A DNA stretch of 64,000 bases from the NCBI GenBank assembly GCA_964455395.1, contig CAYVWB010000004.1:1-64000 (forward strand), read 5' to 3'. Below, piece after piece: positions 51,447 through 60,667 of this stretch. How positions within the stretch are numbered: position 1 is the first letter of the stretch; each line of letters begins with the position of its first letter. The notes under the pieces were generated by a model. It was not told where the DNA came from. It worked only from the letters and a program-made list of their open reading frames with translations, and made no database searches. The translations under genes were made by a program, and so were the position numbers. This stretch comes from CAYVWB01 sp964455395. Lineage in GTDB: Bacteria > Desulfobacterota > Desulfovibrionia > Desulfovibrionales > Desulfovibrionaceae.

Positions 51447-52691
51447 ATGCTCATCAGACTGCACGCCTCCAAACTCAAACCAGGCATGTTCGTGGTGGAC
51501 TCCGGGCTGTCCGTGGCCGAGCACTCCACCCTCTACTCCAAGGAAGGCCTCATCGAGACGGCCGAGGAGGTCCACCTCCTGCTCGCCAAAGGCTACGACG
51601 AAGCCTTCGTGGATCCCGAGCAGGGAACCTACTTCCATGAACACCCCGAAGCCCGGGAGGAAGTGGCGCATCTCTACCGCCCCTTGCGGGAGGTGGATCT
51701 GCTGGGCATGGACGAGCCCGTCCACGAGCCCACCCCCCTCTATGAGGAAGCGCGCTGGGCGCAGAAGTTCTACGTGGACGCCATCTCCATGGCCAAGGTC
51801 TTCTACGAGGACTTCAAACGCGACGGCAAAGTGCACGTCGCCAAGGCGGACACCTTCATCACGGAGGTGCTGGCCAGCGTCGGTCGCAACCCGGATGCGC
51901 TGCTCTCCCTGGTGAAGCTGCGCACCTACGACGACTACACGTACTCCCACAGCCTGAATGTGGCCATCGTGGCGCTGAGCTTCGGCAAACGCCTCGGCTT
52001 CGACGACGACTACCTGCGCGTGCTGGGCCTCGCCGGCTTGTTCCATGACGTGGGCAAGGTCAAAGTGCCCGCCGCCATCCTCAACAAGCCGGAAGCGCTC
52101 ACCCCGCGGGAACTCGCCATCATGCGCCGTCACCCGGAGTTCGGCTACGAGATGCTGGCTCCGCTGGAGACGCTCCCCAAGGAAGCGCGCCTCGCCGCGC
52201 TGCAGCACCACGAACATTTCGGCGGCGGCGGCTACCCCGGCGCCAGCACCCACGACGGCCTTTCGCGCATCGCGCTGCTGGTGGCGCTGGCGGACGTCTA
52301 CGACGCGCTCACCAGCGAACGCGCTTACAAGCGAGCGCTCTCCCAGCACGAAGCGCTGTGCATCATCTACAATCTCCGCGAACAGCAGTTCCACCCCGTG
52401 CTGACGGACAAGTTCATCAAACTTTTCGGCGTCTACCCCGTGGGATGCCTGGTGCAGCTGACAAGCGGAGAAAAGGGCGTGGTGGTGCGCCAATCCACCG
52501 AGAGTCTGCTGCACCCCGTGGTGCGTGTGTTGACGGACGAAACCGGCCGCGTGGCGCAACCTGTCACACTGGACTTGTCCCAGCCTGAGTTTCGCGATAC
52601 TCAAGAGCCGGTCATCGCACAATGTCTGAGCCCGGGCTCCCTCCGACTCAGCTTGAGCGACTACTTCCTGGAGAGTTCTGCCGCCGCTTGA
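51447..52691 (+). CDS. DUF3391-HD-GYP phosphodiesterase (1)
   Basis: 414 residues, ribosome site AAGGGA. N-terminal DUF3391-type domain (IRLHASKLKPGMFVVDSG), then the HD-GYP domain with YSHSLNVAIVALSFG, LFHDVGKVKVP, HHEHFGGGGYPGA and LADVYDALTSERAYK. The expected metal ligands are present, and the GYP motif is in a GGGGYP context. Predicted to hydrolyse cyclic di-GMP in the cytoplasm. The last 80 residues form a small beta domain. The paralogue starts 106 bases downstream, so this is a tandem duplication. Confidence 0.95.
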   Translation: MLIRLHASKLKPGMFVVDSGLSVAEHSTLYSKEGLIETAEEVHLLLAKGYDEAFVDPEQGTYFHEHPEAREEVAHLYRPLREVDLLGMDEPVHEPTPLYEEARWAQKFYVDAISMAKVFYEDFKRDGKVHVAKADTFITEVLASVGRNPDALLSLVKLRTYDDYTYSHSLNVAIVALSFGKRLGFDDDYLRVLGLAGLFHDVGKVKVPAAILNKPEALTPRELAIMRRHPEFGYEMLAPLETLPKEARLAALQHHEHFGGGGYPGASTHDGLSRIALLVALADVYDALTSERAYKRALSQHEALCIIYNLREQQFHPVLTDKFIKLFGVYPVGCLVQLTSGEKGVVVRQSTESLLHPVVRVLTDETGRVAQPVTLDLSQPEFRDTQEPVIAQCLSPGSLRLSLSDYFLESSAAA

Positions 52692-52726
52692 GCCGCGTCC
52701 GCCTTCCCATGGCGAATTCGGCGCCT

Positions 52727-52757
52727 CGCCGGGTCCGGCGTCCGAATCCGTATTCGG
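52727..52757. other. Two adjacent small hairpins between HD-GYP paralogues
   Basis: CGCCGG-GT-CCGGCG (52727-52740) followed directly by CCGAAT-CCGT-ATTCGG (52742-52757). There is no T-run, so this is more likely an mRNA-processing or pausing structure than a terminator. Confidence 0.45.
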
Positions 52758-52797
52758 CTGCGCGCCCTCGCGCTGTCGCGACTTTCATGGGACAGGT

Positions 52798-54024
52798 ATG
52801 ATCACCCGCATCGCCGCCAGCCGCCTCAAACCGGGCATGTATGTGGTGGATCCCGGCCTGGATGAACAGGACGCACCCGCCGGCCTCTTCCATTTCGAAG
52901 GGGAAGTGGTGGACCTCGCCATGGCTGAAGAGATTCGTCGGGAAGGGTTCACCGAAGCCTACATCGACGTGGAGCGCAGCGCCTATTTCAAGACGCATCC
53001 CGAAGAACGGGAAGTCATCCTCAAAGCGCACGCCGCCGCCCACCAGCAGGAGGAGCGCCCCCCCAAAGGCCCTGACCCACGCACCAAGGTCTGCTACGAG
53101 ACCATCCGCAAGGCCCGCAGAATATACAGCGCGGCCATGGTCATGGTGAAGTCCATGTGGGACGACCTCAAGCAGAACCGCGTCACGGACCTTGCCGGCG
53201 CGGCCTCCTTCGTGGACGACGTTCTCGCCACCCTCGCCGAAGACCCCCACGCGTTCCTCGCGCTCATCAAGCATCAACGGTGGGACGAATACGAATACTC
53301 CCACAGCCTGAACGTGGCGGTCATCGCCGTGTGCTTCGGAAAATATCTACAGTTCGATGACGAATACTGCCGCCACCTGGGAGTGGCCGGCCTCTACCAC
53401 GACGTGGGCAAGTTGCGCGTGCCCGCAGCAGTGCTCAACAAGCCCGGCAGGCTGGGCCCGGAAGAACTGGCCGTCATGCGCAAACACCCCGCGTACGGGT
53501 ACGAGATGCTGACCAAACGCCGCGGCCTGGACAAGGAGACCATTCTCGCCGCCCTGGAACACCACGAACGCTACGACGGCTCCGGCTACCCCAGAGGCCT
53601 CGCTTTCAAGGACATCAACAAGCTGAGCAACCTCATCAGCCTGGCGGACGTCTACGACGCCACCACCAGCCAACGCGCATACGAGGACGCCCACTCTCCG
53701 CACAACGCCCTCTCCATCATGTACACGCTGCGCGGCAAGAGCTTTCATCCCGTGCTCACGGAAAAATTCATCCGCTTCCTCGGCGTCTATCCCGTGGGCG
53801 GCCTTGTGCGGCTGCGCAACGGCCGGGTGGCTGTGGTGGTGAACCAGAACCCGGAGGACATGTTGCGGCCCACCGTGCGCGTCATCGCCGAGGGGGACGG
53901 GACACGCATCCCCCCTCTGGACCTGGACCTCGCCGACCCGGCGCGCCTTGCGCCGGAGGTCGAAATCATCGACAGCCTCAAGCCCGGCGCTTTCCGCTTC
54001 GCCCTCTCGGATTTCTATCAATAA
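52798..54024 (+). CDS. DUF3391-HD-GYP phosphodiesterase (2)
   Basis: 408 residues, paralogue of the gene upstream with the same domain order. ITRIAASRLKPGMYVVDPG opens the DUF3391 part. The HD-GYP domain has YSHSLNVAVIAVCFG, LYHDVGKLRVP, HHERYDGSGYPRG and LADVYDATTSQRAYE. All expected catalytic motifs are present, and the GYP context (DGSGYPRG) is more canonical than in copy 1. A polar linker near residues 80-95 (HQQEERPPKGPDP) differs from copy 1. Likely shares expression with copy 1. It converges on aroB. Confidence 0.95.
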   Translation: MITRIAASRLKPGMYVVDPGLDEQDAPAGLFHFEGEVVDLAMAEEIRREGFTEAYIDVERSAYFKTHPEEREVILKAHAAAHQQEERPPKGPDPRTKVCYETIRKARRIYSAAMVMVKSMWDDLKQNRVTDLAGAASFVDDVLATLAEDPHAFLALIKHQRWDEYEYSHSLNVAVIAVCFGKYLQFDDEYCRHLGVAGLYHDVGKLRVPAAVLNKPGRLGPEELAVMRKHPAYGYEMLTKRRGLDKETILAALEHHERYDGSGYPRGLAFKDINKLSNLISLADVYDATTSQRAYEDAHSPHNALSIMYTLRGKSFHPVLTEKFIRFLGVYPVGGLVRLRNGRVAVVVNQNPEDMLRPTVRVIAEGDGTRIPPLDLDLADPARLAPEVEIIDSLKPGAFRFALSDFYQ

Positions 54025-54067
54025 CTCGGCAGCGCGCCAGCGCCCCGCCGGCATACGCTGTCTCCAT

Positions 54068-54145
54068 CTTTCCGGATGAAGAGCCCGTGCGGGGTGCGGA
54101 ATAAGCGCCGTCACGCGAACGTGTCCGCTGTTCCGCCCGGAAAGG
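54068..54145. other. Nested inverted repeats between convergent genes
   Basis: CTTTCCGG (54068-54075) pairs with CCGGAAAG (54137-54144); inside, GCGGAA pairs with TTCCGC, and CACG with CGTG. Together they could fold into one branched stem in either transcript, perhaps acting in termination or mRNA stability. The rest of the 54025-54203 gap holds no gene. Confidence 0.45.
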
Positions 54146-54203
54146 GAGGCGGAGCGAAGCGCGCTCAAGAGCAATCGTTTCGGGGAATCATCGGGAAGCA
54201 GTC

Positions 54204-55367
54204 CTAGGCGCCGCCGTGGCGATGGACCGCCTCGATGGCCGCCAGCACCTGCGCTTTGTCCACGTCGCGACGCACCTCCGCCCGGCCGATGCCCGTGGGC
54301 AGCACCAGCGCCATGCTGCCGGCATGGGCCTTCTTGTCTTTGCCCATGAGCGTGAGGATGTTCTCCGGCGTCAGCGCTTCGGCGGCGCGGCCCGGGGGCA
54401 GCAAGCCTTCCAGAGGCTTCACGGCCAGGCCCAGCTCGTTCAGCAGGGTCTCCTGCCGCAACGCGTCCCGGGCGGACCACATGTTCAACGCCACCGCCAG
54501 CCGACCCGCCATGCGCATGCCGTAGGCCACGGCTTCGCCATGGGCAATGGCCAGTCGGGAGGCGTCCTCGATGGCGTGGCCGAAGGTGTGGCCGTAGTTC
54601 AGGATGATGCGTCGGCCGCGCTCGGTGGCGTCCTCGGCGACCACCTCGGCCTTGAGCTGGCAGCACCGCTCGACGACGTGGGCGAGGACGTCTGGGTCCA
54701 GCGCCAGCAGCGCACCCCGTTGTTGTTCCAGAAAAGTGAACAGCGCGGCGTCTGCGATGACGCCATATTTGACCACCTCGGCGGCGCCGTTGAGGAGTTC
54801 CGCCGTGGGCAAAGTGGCGAGGGTGTCGAGATCGATGGCGACGAGGCTGGGTTGATGGAAGAGGCCCACGTAGTTTTTCGCTTCACCCAGGTTCACGGCG
54901 GTTTTGCCGCCCACGGAGGCGTCCACCTGCGCCAGCAGGGAGGTCGGCGCCTGGACGTAAGCCATGCCCCGCATGTAGCACCCTGCAGCGAAGCCGGCCA
55001 TGTCGCCCACCACACCGCCGCCCACGGCCACCGTCACGTCGCGACGGCTGAACCCACGGCGCATGAGGCCCACCAGCAGCGCTTCGAAGGAAGCGAGGTT
55101 CTTGGAGTCCTCCCCGGCGATGATCTCCATGGCGTAGGCGCGGGCGCCGGCTGCGCGGAGTCGTTCCGCCAGGGGCCGACCATAGAGTGGCCCCGTGTTC
55201 AGGTCGCCCACCACGGCGAAGCCTGCATCGGGGAAGTCTTCCAGCAGGCGTTGGTGCAGGGTCGCCAGCAAGCCGGAGCGTATCTCGATCCGGTAGGGAG
55301 AAGGCGCAGCGCCTGCGCCCCCGGGGACGACTTCCACGGTGCGGAGGGAGGATGGCGTGTCAGGCAT
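54204..55367 (-). CDS. aroB: 3-dehydroquinate synthase
   Basis: 387 residues. NAD- and metal-binding motifs GGGVVGDMAGFAAGCYMRG, PTSLLAQVDASVGGKTAVNLGEAKN, NGAAEVVKYG and the ligand His in NYGHTFGHAIE, with HGEAVAYGM. It cyclises DAHP to 3-dehydroquinate in the shikimate pathway. The start MPDTPSS overlaps the end of the chorismate mutase-DAHP synthase gene by eight bases, so translation is coupled and the first two pathway steps are made together. It is the last gene of a five-gene operon. Confidence 0.96.
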   Translation of the reverse strand: MPDTPSSLRTVEVVPGGAGAAPSPYRIEIRSGLLATLHQRLLEDFPDAGFAVVGDLNTGPLYGRPLAERLRAAGARAYAMEIIAGEDSKNLASFEALLVGLMRRGFSRRDVTVAVGGGVVGDMAGFAAGCYMRGMAYVQAPTSLLAQVDASVGGKTAVNLGEAKNYVGLFHQPSLVAIDLDTLATLPTAELLNGAAEVVKYGVIADAALFTFLEQQRGALLALDPDVLAHVVERCCQLKAEVVAEDATERGRRIILNYGHTFGHAIEDASRLAIAHGEAVAYGMRMAGRLAVALNMWSARDALRQETLLNELGLAVKPLEGLLPPGRAAEALTPENILTLMGKDKKAHAGSMALVLPTGIGRAEVRRDVDKAQVLAAIEAVHRHGGA

Positions 55368-56484
55368 GGGCGTTCCGCAGCTCAAGAATGGCGGGCATGA
55401 AAGCCTCCATGGCAGCCATGAAGGCGCCGGTTTCGTCGGGATCGAGTTGTTGATCGCAGTCGGAGAGCGCTTGCGCGGGGTTGGCGTGCGCTTCGAACAT
55501 GACGCCATCGGCGCCTGCGGCGAGGGCCGCGCGGGCCACGGGGAGGGCGATGTCCTTGCGGCCCAGGGCGTGGCTCACGTCCACCACCACCGGCAGCACC
55601 GAGAGGTCCTTCAGGAGCGGCACGGCGGCGATGTCCAGCGTATTGCGCGTCCTGGTCTCGAAAGTGCGCACCCCCCGCTCGCAGAGGATGATGCGCGACT
55701 CACCGCCCAGGTGGACGTACTCCGCGGCCAGCAGCAGCTCGTCCACCGTGGCGGCCATGCCGCGTTTCAGGAAGACGGGCTTGCCGGCGCGGCCGACTTC
55801 CTTCAGCAAGCTGAAGTTCGACATGTTGCGCGCTCCCACCTGCAGCACGTCGGCGTAGGCGGCCACCACGTCCACTTCGCGGACCGAAAGCGCTTCCGTA
55901 ACGATGGCCATGCCGTGGGCGTCAGCCGCCTCCCGCATGATCTTCAGACCGGCCTCCTCCAGTCCCTGGAAACTGTAGGGCGACGTACGCGGCTTGAATG
56001 CGCCGCCGCGCAGCACACGCACGCCCAGTTCGCGCAGTCTGGCGGCTGTGGCCATCATCTGCTCGCGGCTCTCCACGGCGCACGGCCCACCGAAGAAGAC
56101 GGGCCACGGCCCGCCCACGGCGACTGCATCGCCATCAGGCAAGGGGATGGTCACCACGAGACCCGTTTCACCCGGCTCGCGATGCACACGCAAGCTCCGC
56201 GTTCTGGCGCGACCCATCAATTCGATGGATTGCCTGAACAGCTCCTTGAAGACGCGTTGCAGCACATCCGCAGGCAACGCGCCGCCACGGCGCTGGTTTT
56301 CGAGCATGAGCGCCTGGAGCATGGCCGCCTCGCGCTCGGGGTCGAAGAGCTCCAGGCCGAGACGGGTTTTCTCTGCGCCGATCTGCTGCGCCACAGCGAA
56401 GAATTCATTGAGCGCAACGAGGAGCGTGTCGTTGATCTCGCTCATGGAAGCACGCAAGTCGTCCATCCGGGGTGATGTCGTCAT
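55360..56484 (-). CDS. Chorismate mutase-DAHP synthase fusion
   Basis: 374 residues, ribosome site GGGAGGG. N-terminal AroQ-type chorismate mutase helices (about 8-95; EINDTLLVALNEFFAVAQQIG, RVFKELFRQSIELMGRA). From about 120 the type Ib DAHP synthase barrel has VFFGGPCAVESREQM, LRGGAFKPRTSPYSFQG, KPVFLKRGM, ESRIILCERGVRTFE and VVVDVSHALGRK. The fused mutase often makes the synthase sensitive to chorismate or prephenate. It catalyses the entry step of the shikimate pathway. It follows the DUF362 gene by 15 bases. Confidence 0.94.
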   Translation of the reverse strand: MTTSPRMDDLRASMSEINDTLLVALNEFFAVAQQIGAEKTRLGLELFDPEREAAMLQALMLENQRRGGALPADVLQRVFKELFRQSIELMGRARTRSLRVHREPGETGLVVTIPLPDGDAVAVGGPWPVFFGGPCAVESREQMMATAARLRELGVRVLRGGAFKPRTSPYSFQGLEEAGLKIMREAADAHGMAIVTEALSVREVDVVAAYADVLQVGARNMSNFSLLKEVGRAGKPVFLKRGMAATVDELLLAAEYVHLGGESRIILCERGVRTFETRTRNTLDIAAVPLLKDLSVLPVVVDVSHALGRKDIALPVARAALAAGADGVMFEAHANPAQALSDCDQQLDPDETGAFMAAMEAFMPAILELRNAHA

Positions 56485-56499
56485 GGCCGCATCCCTCCC

Positions 56500-57798
56500 T
56501 CATTCGCCCTCGCCGGGGCTGTTGCGCTCAGCCTGCTGTGTCGGGGGGTCGTCCTTGGCGTCGGCTTCTGCATCGGGTTCGGCGTCGATATAGGCTTTGT
56601 AGAAATCCAGGATGTGCGGTGGGCAGCCGGGGATGAACCGTGCTGGCGTCTGCTGGCAGCCGCAGTTGTTGTACACCATGTCCGCCGCGCAGGTTCCGAA
56701 GCACCAGAAGTCGCCTTGTTCCGGGCGCTTGCAGCTCACGCGATTGGGCATGGGTTTGCCCACGTACACGGTGGAGGGCTCCCTGCCGGCGAAGCGATTT
56801 TCGGAGTCCAGCTTGTCCAAGGCGTGTCGCAGGGCGGAAAGGCAGCCGAAGCAGGCTCCGCCCTCGATGGCGTCCACGGCGTCGTAGGCGCCCATGGAGG
56901 AAATCACAGGTCGCTTGAACCGTCGTACGGCGGTTTCCAGCGCGTCGCCCCGGATTTCGATGTCGTCGAGAACGGCGCAGCCCAGGCCTTCGCGCCTGGC
57001 CAGGCGGAGGATGGCCACTTCCATGGCGTCGATGCCCATGCAGTGCGCGCCCACGGTGTCCAGCGCCACGACATCATCGGAAGCGAGGATGACGTTCATG
57101 TCCTCCACCACGGAGCCGGAGATGGGCGCCTGGCCTTGCACGGCGTAGACGCCGTCCAGGATGGTGAGGTGCGGTCGCACGGCTTTCAGGATGTCCACGA
57201 TCTTGATGTTGATGTCGTTGCGATGGAAGAACATGCGCTGAGCGTCCAGCACGAGGCCGTACTGGTTCTTGATTCCCAGGGTGACGAGGGTGTGCATGTG
57301 CGTCTTCATCTTGGGCAGGTTGATGTAGACGTCGGCTTCCATGAGTCGCTGCGGCAGCTCCACCGTGTCGAAAAGCGTCGCTTCGGGAATGTGCGTGGAG
57401 ACTTTGGGTTCATTGTCGAAGAAGACGAGCTCTCCGCCGCGCTGATGCAGCCGGTCCTTGAAGTCGCCCATCTGACGCATGGCGGCTTCCAGGGAGAGAC
57501 CGTAGCCGGGATTGTCGCCCACCCACACAGCGCGCGCGCCGGCTTCCCGCAGAAGCTTCACCACGGCGAAGAGCACGCGTTCATCCGTGACCACGGCGTA
57601 GGGGTTGGCCGGGTTGGGCCGCACGAGGTTAGGCTTGACCAGCACCGTCTTGCCGCCCACCAGCGCAGCGAGGTCCGTGACGGCGGCCACGGCCCGCGCC
57701 ACCAGCGCCTCCACCACGGCAAGGCTTTGCTCGGTGTATTCGCCGGGGGTTTCCGGCACGTGGTCCGCCTTGGCCAAGCCTACGAGAGCATGCGCCAT
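56500..57798 (-). CDS. DUF362 protein with C-terminal Cys cluster
   Basis: 432 residues, ribosome site GGAGG, start overlapping the ligase gene by 19 bases. The DUF362 core is marked by VLVKPNLVRPNPANPYAVVTDE, VYINLPKMKTHMHTLVTLGIKNQYG and ILDGVYAVQGQAPISG. A Cys-rich C-terminus (GACFGCLSA, SCKRPEQGDFWCFGTCA, NNCGCQQ, PGCPPH) is likely to hold iron-sulfur clusters or other metal. DUF362 proteins have no firmly established general reaction. Position between a CoA-ligase-like gene and shikimate genes suggests work on an aromatic or carboxylic acid. Confidence 0.85.
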   Translation of the reverse strand: MAHALVGLAKADHVPETPGEYTEQSLAVVEALVARAVAAVTDLAALVGGKTVLVKPNLVRPNPANPYAVVTDERVLFAVVKLLREAGARAVWVGDNPGYGLSLEAAMRQMGDFKDRLHQRGGELVFFDNEPKVSTHIPEATLFDTVELPQRLMEADVYINLPKMKTHMHTLVTLGIKNQYGLVLDAQRMFFHRNDINIKIVDILKAVRPHLTILDGVYAVQGQAPISGSVVEDMNVILASDDVVALDTVGAHCMGIDAMEVAILRLARREGLGCAVLDDIEIRGDALETAVRRFKRPVISSMGAYDAVDAIEGGACFGCLSALRHALDKLDSENRFAGREPSTVYVGKPMPNRVSCKRPEQGDFWCFGTCAADMVYNNCGCQQTPARFIPGCPPHILDFYKAYIDAEPDAEADAKDDPPTQQAERNSPGEGE

Positions 57799-59402
57799 GC
57801 GATTTTGCCTCCGGGGGTCTTGGGGATCGCCTCGATGATGTCGATGTAGCGCGGCACCTTGTAGCGGTGCAGACGCGTTTCCAGAAAACGCCGCAGCGCG
57901 GCGGCGTCCACGGTGTCGCTGGCGGAGTCGTCGCGCAGCACCACCACGGCGCGCGCCGCTTCTCCGCGCAAAGCGTCGTCCACTTTCACCACCACCGTCT
58001 CGGCCACGGCGGGGTGTTCGCGCAGCGTCTCTTCCACCACGGTGGGAAAGACCTTCATGCCGCCCACTTTCAGCATGCCCACGGCGCGGCCTTCGAAGTA
58101 GTGGAAGCCGTCCGCGTCGCGGCGCACGTTGTCGCCTGTTCGGAAGCCGTGGGGTCCGAACGCGTTGGCGGTCTCTTCCGGATCGCCCGCGTATTCGTTG
58201 CAGACGGCGGGTCCCATGACGTGAAGCGCCCCGATGACGTCCGGCTTCGCATGCGCAATGACGTCGCCCTGGTCGTCCAGCAGTTGGATGTCATAATACG
58301 GCAGCGCCACGCCCATGGAGCCCGGCCGGGGGGAAGCGACTTCCGGCAGGGGGGTGGCCAAGGCGATGCCGGCCGTTTCCGTGGAACCCCATACCGGCAG
58401 CAGGTGCGCGCCGTGACGATCCTGGAAGCGCTGGGTCAGGGTGGCGGGCACGTGCATGCCGCCGCTTTCGGCCACACGCAGCGCGTTGAGATCGTAGGCT
58501 TTCTCCCGGGTGAGGCGCGTCAACGTCTCATAGATGGTGGCCACGGCCATGAAGCACGTGACGCCTCGCGCAGCCAGAACGCGGGCCACAACATCCGGCC
58601 GGATGGATTGCGTGAGCACCATGGTTCCGCCCAAGGCCAGGGGCCGCGCGAAGAGTTCATGCGGGTGGACGAACGGCGGCATCATGCAGCAGTGGACATC
58701 GTCCGACGTCATGCGGAAGTGCTCCACGGCGGCGCGGGTGTTCCAATGGATGTGACCGGCCGTGGTGACGGCGCCTTTGGCCCGCCCCGTGGTGCCGGAG
58801 GTGATGTTCAGATAAACCACCGTTTCCCCCCCGAGATGGGGAACCGCCGGCGGCGGCGCGGACCAGTCCCGGACGGCCTCCTCCCAGAAACGCACATGGG
58901 GCGCCTGCGTCGGCCCGGGGTCTGCGGCGATCTGCTCCACGGACTCCAGGGAGGACGCGGCGACCTCCCCGGGGCCGTCGTAACGCGTACGGATGAGGAT
59001 CGTGGGGTGATGGACGTCGGGCAACCCCAGGCGCGTCAATGCTTCCCAGAAGGAGGCGTCCACGATGCAGGCTGAAACGCCGGCGCGCCGGAGCAGCGCC
59101 TGCGCCATCGCCGGGGGGTTGTTGCAATCCAGGGGGACGAAAGCTGCGCCCAGGGACATCACCCCCAGGAACGCGACGATGGCTTCGGGGTCCTTCCGCA
59201 CGAGGGTGGCCACACGGTCGCCGGGGCGCACGCCCATGTCCCGCAGCAGATGAGCCACTCCCGAGGCCTGCCGTGCGAGCTCGCCGTAGGTCATCACCCG
59301 CTCGCCATGCATGACGGCGGCTTTGTCGGGGTGCGCGACCGCGGCTGCGGCGAGTTGTTGCGCCGGGTGGAGCACGGCGCCTGGTGGCGTGACGCTGCTC
59401 AT
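57780..59402 (-). CDS. AMP-forming acyl-/aryl-CoA ligase-like enzyme
   Basis: 540 residues. ANL superfamily motifs: A3 YLNITSGTTGRAKG, A5 VWGSTETAG, A7 FRTGDNVRRDADG, and A10 IPKTPGGKIAWRML with the catalytic Lys. The enzyme adenylates a carboxylic acid and forms its CoA or carrier thioester. No carrier-protein domain is attached. The ATG overlaps the stop of the DUF362-ferredoxin gene by four bases, and its end overlaps the second DUF362 gene by 19, so expression is tightly coupled. The substrate is unknown; an aryl or acyl acid fits the setting. Confidence 0.92.
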   Translation of the reverse strand: MSSVTPPGAVLHPAQQLAAAAVAHPDKAAVMHGERVMTYGELARQASGVAHLLRDMGVRPGDRVATLVRKDPEAIVAFLGVMSLGAAFVPLDCNNPPAMAQALLRRAGVSACIVDASFWEALTRLGLPDVHHPTILIRTRYDGPGEVAASSLESVEQIAADPGPTQAPHVRFWEEAVRDWSAPPPAVPHLGGETVVYLNITSGTTGRAKGAVTTAGHIHWNTRAAVEHFRMTSDDVHCCMMPPFVHPHELFARPLALGGTMVLTQSIRPDVVARVLAARGVTCFMAVATIYETLTRLTREKAYDLNALRVAESGGMHVPATLTQRFQDRHGAHLLPVWGSTETAGIALATPLPEVASPRPGSMGVALPYYDIQLLDDQGDVIAHAKPDVIGALHVMGPAVCNEYAGDPEETANAFGPHGFRTGDNVRRDADGFHYFEGRAVGMLKVGGMKVFPTVVEETLREHPAVAETVVVKVDDALRGEAARAVVVLRDDSASDTVDAAALRRFLETRLHRYKVPRYIDIIEAIPKTPGGKIAWRMLS

Positions 59403-60667
59403 GGCCGGCTCCGTTTGCTCTTGAACTGGCGGATCATGGTCTCGTACTGCCGCAGCTGCTCGGCCAGGAAGCCCAGCTCGCCTTCGATGGCGAAGGCGGT
59501 CCTGGGGCAGACCATCTGGCAGTAGAGGCAGCCGAGACAGGCCTCGCCGGCCAGTGAGTCCGCGTCCGGGGCGTGGGTGCGTCTCGGGTCTCCGCCGAGG
59601 GGGCAGAAGTCCGCGCAGGTTCCGCAGTCTTCGCACCGGGAGGCGTCGAAGTGGAGGCGCTCCAGCCGGGGTTCGTCCTGGATGAATTTGTCTTGTCGCA
59701 ACCCCGTGCGGAAAAGGAGTTCGCCGAACCACCCGGTGGCGGCCAGCTTCGTGAAGAACGGCGTGTTGCGCACGGCAAGGAAATACTTCTGGCGTTTGGG
59801 GGAATGGATGAACGTGGCCAGGGGGCCGGCTTTGGGCGGCGCGAAAGGCGGAACGCGGGGAATGGCCATGGCCGTTGCGGCTTCGTGGTGTTCCGGCGTC
59901 AGTTTGCCTTCGGCCTCGGCGTGGGCCAACGTGCGCACGTCGCGCCAGGGAAACCCGGCGATGCGCGCGCACAGCAGATCCAGCAGGAAGGGGTCTTCGC
60001 CCACCAGCACGCAGTTCAGCTCCCGGGGGACGCCGCGGGTGGGGCCCAGGCCCTCCATGGCCACGAGGCCGTCCACCACGTGGAGGTGTGGCGGCATGGC
60101 TTCCGTGATGCGCACGATGTTGGCGGCCAGGTTCTGGTGCGTCTTCTTCTTGTTCTCCTGGCCCACCAGGCAACCCATGAGGTTCTTCAGACACACGGTC
60201 ATGCCGTTTTCGAAGTGCGTCTTGATGACCGGCATGTTGATGAGGCAGGCGGCCTCCATGCAGTCGCGGGCCACGTGCGCGGTGAGGCCGTCCTCGAAAG
60301 GGATGGCCACGGGTTCGGCGTAGTTGAGGTCCTTGACGACCACGCCGAAGTGACGGCCCAGGGCGTCCACCTTCAACCGCGCGATGACGCCGATGCGGCT
60401 GCGGTAGAACCCGGAATTGGTGCCTTCCGCGATGGTGAGATCGGTATGTCCGCGGTCCTTCAGGAAAGCGACCACGGCGGCGAGGAGCCGCAGGTCCGTG
60501 GTGTTGCCTGTCAGAGCGTTCATGTTGGCGTTGAGATTGGGCTTGAGGACCACGGGGGCGTCCAGGTCCGTCGGCAAGGCGTGGCTGAAGTCCGTGAGTG
60601 CGGCGTCCAGGCGCTTTTGGAGAGTGGCCCAGTCGGATTCGTGGAGAATGACGCAGTGACTGTTCAT
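59399..60667 (-). CDS. DUF362 protein fused to a two-cluster ferredoxin domain
   Basis: 422 residues. DUF362 core: VVLKPNLNANMNALTGNTTDLRLL, INMPVIKTHFENGMTVCLKNLMGCLVG and HVVDGLVAMEGLGPTRG. The C-terminus carries 4Fe-4S motifs CEDCGTCADFCPLGG and CLGCLYCQMVCP, so it probably exchanges electrons. First gene of the operon ligase-DUF362-chorismate mutase/DAHP synthase-aroB. No ribosome site is clear before the ATG at MNSHCVILHES; no better start is visible. It differs from the second DUF362 protein, which has a different Cys arrangement. Confidence 0.9.
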   Translation of the reverse strand: MNSHCVILHESDWATLQKRLDAALTDFSHALPTDLDAPVVLKPNLNANMNALTGNTTDLRLLAAVVAFLKDRGHTDLTIAEGTNSGFYRSRIGVIARLKVDALGRHFGVVVKDLNYAEPVAIPFEDGLTAHVARDCMEAACLINMPVIKTHFENGMTVCLKNLMGCLVGQENKKKTHQNLAANIVRITEAMPPHLHVVDGLVAMEGLGPTRGVPRELNCVLVGEDPFLLDLLCARIAGFPWRDVRTLAHAEAEGKLTPEHHEAATAMAIPRVPPFAPPKAGPLATFIHSPKRQKYFLAVRNTPFFTKLAATGWFGELLFRTGLRQDKFIQDEPRLERLHFDASRCEDCGTCADFCPLGGDPRRTHAPDADSLAGEACLGCLYCQMVCPRTAFAIEGELGFLAEQLRQYETMIRQFKSKRSRP

